From Lathyrus oleraceus (lineage: Eukaryota; Streptophyta; Magnoliopsida; Fabales; Fabaceae), in the NCBI RefSeq assembly GCF_024323335.1, contig NC_066581.1, positions 346,708,409 through 346,772,408 on the forward strand: a DNA stretch of 64,000 nucleotides, written 5' to 3'. Under the pieces are notes generated by a model, which worked only from the letters and a program-made list of their open reading frames with translations, had not been told where the DNA came from and did not search any database. The stretch's first letter is position 1. Each line of letters begins with the position of its first letter. Made by a program: the position numbers and the translations under genes. Below are positions 62,000 through 64,000 of this stretch, in pieces.

Positions 62000-62170
62000 T
62001 TACATAGTGAAACCTCCATCTACAGCTATAATTTGTCCGGTTATGTGTGAAGAAGCTGGAAGACAGAGAAACGCAACCAATCCTGATATGTCCTCAGATT
62101 CTCCCATCCGACCAACCGGCGTTCGAGACACTATATGTTTAACGGTATTATCCACTTCGGTAGATAACTT
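62000..62170 (-). CDS. Terminal exon of a short-chain dehydrogenase, tropinone-reductase-like
   Basis: SDR enzymes reduce ketones with NADPH; tropinone-reductase-like members form a large plant family. The exon encodes 56 residues and a stop in one open frame: [54 protein letters not shown]. RTPxGRxGE, the [16 protein letters not shown] stretch and the final VDGG are the C-terminal signature of the family. A good splice acceptor (T-rich TTTGTCTTTCTATAG) precedes it at 62171. No earlier exon is visible. A copia LTR begins 306 bp further on, inside what would be the intron, so upstream exons may lie beyond the window or be lost. The intact frame suggests a functional or recently broken host gene. 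Confidence 0.85.
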   Translation of the reverse strand, partial: KLSTEVDNTVKHIVSRTPVGRMGESEDISGLVAFLCLPASSHITGQIIAVDGGFTM

Positions 62171-62475
62171 CTATAGAAAGACAAATTTCAATAGAAATTA
62201 TATGAGCTTAAAATAATAGAGAATATAAACATTATATCAAAATAAAATCACATAATATATATTATATAAAATGAATTTACTTGGATTTTGTTGTTGTTAT
62301 GGGAATGCGTATTCCATGGGGGCATAAGTTCAAATTTGACATGATAATAGAGTCTACACATATCAATAAGAACACCCTTTCCAAGAGTGACAACTAGATA
62401 ATAAAATGTTCACACCGCCTATAAGGGAACAAGATCAGAAAGACACCATCTGACTATCCAATCATTGGAGCCCGC
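62171..62475 (-). other. Probable intron of the SDR gene
   Basis: Begins (minus strand end) with a splice acceptor. AT-rich, no coding match. Confidence 0.5.
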
Positions 62476-62852
62476 TGTTGAAAAAGTCATTGTTTTCTTA
62501 TTATTTGGATTATTAGTGTTTTCTTATTATTTATAAGTAAATGAAAGATGTTTCTAATTATAGGATCCGTAATGAATGGGTTACAGATGATGCATCCAAT
62601 GCTTTGGCTATATAAGATGTCAAAGCCAAAATAATATTAATTCCAACATTGAGAGCATTTTCAATAACTAGAAAAATACACTAGTGAGAAAAACTCTAAG
62701 TGAGAGAAATTCTTAAATATAATGTGTATTTTATCTTTCAATAAATAAAAAGTCGGCAGCATCTCGTATCAATTTTTGTGTGTTATTATTCCGCATTTAT
62801 ATCGTTATCCCACGAATCTGACTATGAGGAAATATTGTGTAGTTTTCTAACA
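62476..62852 (+). mobile_element. LTR of the Tork-like copia element (377 bp)
   Basis: TGTTGAAAAAGTC to TTTTCTAACA, followed by ATTGGTATCAGAG (primer site at 62855). TATATAAG lies at 62609-62616 as a likely TATA box. Confidence 0.88.
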
Positions 62853-62921
62853 ATTGGTATCAGAGTTGGTTGGTTCTTTCCGTTTCAGAAGAGATCCAGA
62901 GGAGTCATAATCGAGTGGGAA

Positions 62922-64000
62922 TGATGGCAGTAGACGAAGGAAAGGTGAAAATTTAGAAGTTCGATGGTGCGGACTTCAGATTTTGGAAGATGCAAATAGA
63001 GGATTATTTGTATTAGAAAGGTATGGATGAACCTCTCACGGGCACAAATCAGCGGCAATGGAGGATTGTGCCTGGACCCTTCTTGATAGAAAAGCTCTTG
63101 GAGTTATTCAATGATGTTATCCCATAATGTTGCTTTCAATATTACAAAAGAAAAGACTATGGCTGATCTTATGAAGGATCTTTCCAGCACGTATGAAAAG
63201 TCGTCGGCCTCAAACAAAGTTCATTTGATGAGGATGTTGTTCAACTTACGAATGACAAAAGGTGCATCAACGGTGTAACATCTGAATGAACTGAACGCTA
63301 CTACAACCCAATTGAGTTCAGTTGGAATCGAATTTGATGAATAAGTATGGGCTTTGATACTCTTGTCTTCCATGCCATAAAGTTGGAATGCTACAGTCAC
63401 AGCCTTGAGTAGCTCATCGGGAAGCAATAAGTTTAAATTTGATGATGTTCGTGATTTGGTTCTCAATGAAGAGATCCAACGGAGAGAGTCACGTGAATCA
63501 CCAACCTCTTCAGTTTTGCATACAAAGTCAATGGGTAGAAGTTCAACTAGAGGAAGTGAACGCAACAAATCAAAGGTGAGACGATCAAAGTCCAAAAATC
63601 ATCATAGTCCTAAGAGCTCAAAGACTATATCGTGTTGGAATTACGGGAAAACCGAACACTACAAAAATCAGTGCAAGGGTGCACCAAAGAATCAGGAGGA
63701 GAAAGATGAGGAAAACATTGCATCAACCTCAGGAGGAGGTGATGCGTTGATATGTTCTTTAGAGAGCAAGGAAGAGTCTTGGGTGTTAGAATCTGAAGCA
63801 TCCTTTCACGCAACTTCACAGAAACAGTTCTTCGAAAATTATGTCCACGGAAACCTTGGTAATGAAAAATCTTGTGAGATTGTAGGAAAATGTGTAGTGA
63901 AGATCAAGTTGAACGGGTCTGTTTGGGAGCTGAAGAATGCCAGACACATTCCTGACCTGACAAAGAACTTAATCTCAGTAGGCCAGTTGGCCAGTGATGG
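62922..64000 (+). pseudogene. Ty1/copia gag-protease, degenerate, partial
   Basis: Starts about 62922 with MMAVDEGKVKI, an in-frame stop, then KFDGADFRFWKMQIEDYL, as in Tnt1/Tork-lineage gag. Later segments in changing frames: SNKVHLMRMLF (about 63210), WNATVTALSSSSGSNKFKFD (about 63388), a zinc knuckle CWNYGKTEHYKNQC (about 63635, one Cys to Tyr), and SWVLESEASFHATS (about 63780), where the protease D-S-G has become E-S-E. It ends RHIPDLTKNLISVGQLASDG at the window edge. Stops and lost catalytic residues show it is dead. Antisense frames at 63221-63595 and 63625-63819 are shadows. Confidence 0.85.

Larger units (their letters stand above)
62476..64000 (+). mobile_element. Ty1/copia element (Tork/Tnt1-like), runs off the window
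   Basis: LTR 62476-62852, primer site, then gag-protease-like sequence to the window end. The far LTR is not in view, so TSD and completeness cannot be judged. Confidence 0.88.

Overview
This window looks like intergenic DNA from a large, retrotransposon-rich plant genome. A legume of the pea/vetch/lentil group (tribe Fabeae) is the best guess: the long terminal repeats (LTRs), the gag fragments and the tandem repeats before the polypurine tract resemble Ty3/gypsy Tat/Ogre elements, which are abundant there. The species call is inference. I found no intact protein-coding gene, rRNA, tRNA or CRISPR array. The only piece that looks like a host gene is one intact terminal exon of a short-chain dehydrogenase (tropinone-reductase-like) at 62000-62170, minus strand.

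Layout. 1-1978: 2.4 copies of an ~833-bp tandem repeat. 2510-13070: a Tat/Ogre-type LTR, interrupted by a 5.9-kb minus-strand Helitron (5289-11188) that carries a broken RPA-like gene and a 1.2-kb inverted repeat. 13071-21865: a non-autonomous Tat/Ogre interior with a degenerate, internally duplicated gag, several arrays of short hairpin-like repeats, a probable solo Ty1/copia LTR and a polypurine tract. 21866-24738: a second LTR. 24740-25757: an inverted gypsy pol relic (protease joined to integrase, RT/RNase H missing). 25758-26306: the start of a Ty1/copia LTR.

The 13.4-kb segment 12941-26306 is then repeated. A second unit starts at 26307. It breaks off near 36262-36277 and restarts at 36278 from an internal point (equivalent to 16005), running through to 46577. 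This fits one 13.4-kb tandem duplication followed by a nested ~6.9-kb tandem duplication. Differences are few, so the events are recent or, alternatively, an assembly artefact.

46029-57880: a Ty1/copia element that lost pol, inserted in the protease region of the gypsy relic with the 5-bp target-site duplication (TSD) ACATG. Inside its leader sits a 7.8-kb element (47471-55242) with an odd architecture: a complete minus-strand LTR of ~5.5 kb with polypurine tract and a tandem-repeat 3' UTR, but its other end is an inverted ~179-bp copy of the LTR 3' (U5) end, giving U5/U5 terminal inverted repeats with a possible ATATA TSD. 57881-58400: the rest of the gypsy gag/protease relic. 58727-60750: a degenerate minus-strand Ty1/copia gag-PR-IN relic with a leader/LTR-like region beyond it. 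62000-62170: the SDR exon. 62476-64000: a plus-strand Ty1/copia (Tork/Tnt1-like) LTR, primer-binding site and degenerate gag, running off the window.

Nothing here forms a working pathway. The interest is structural: nested insertions in a readable order, microhomology-joined duplications, an LTR element with two U5 ends, and several families of short palindromes or hairpins concentrated in untranslated parts of retroelements.
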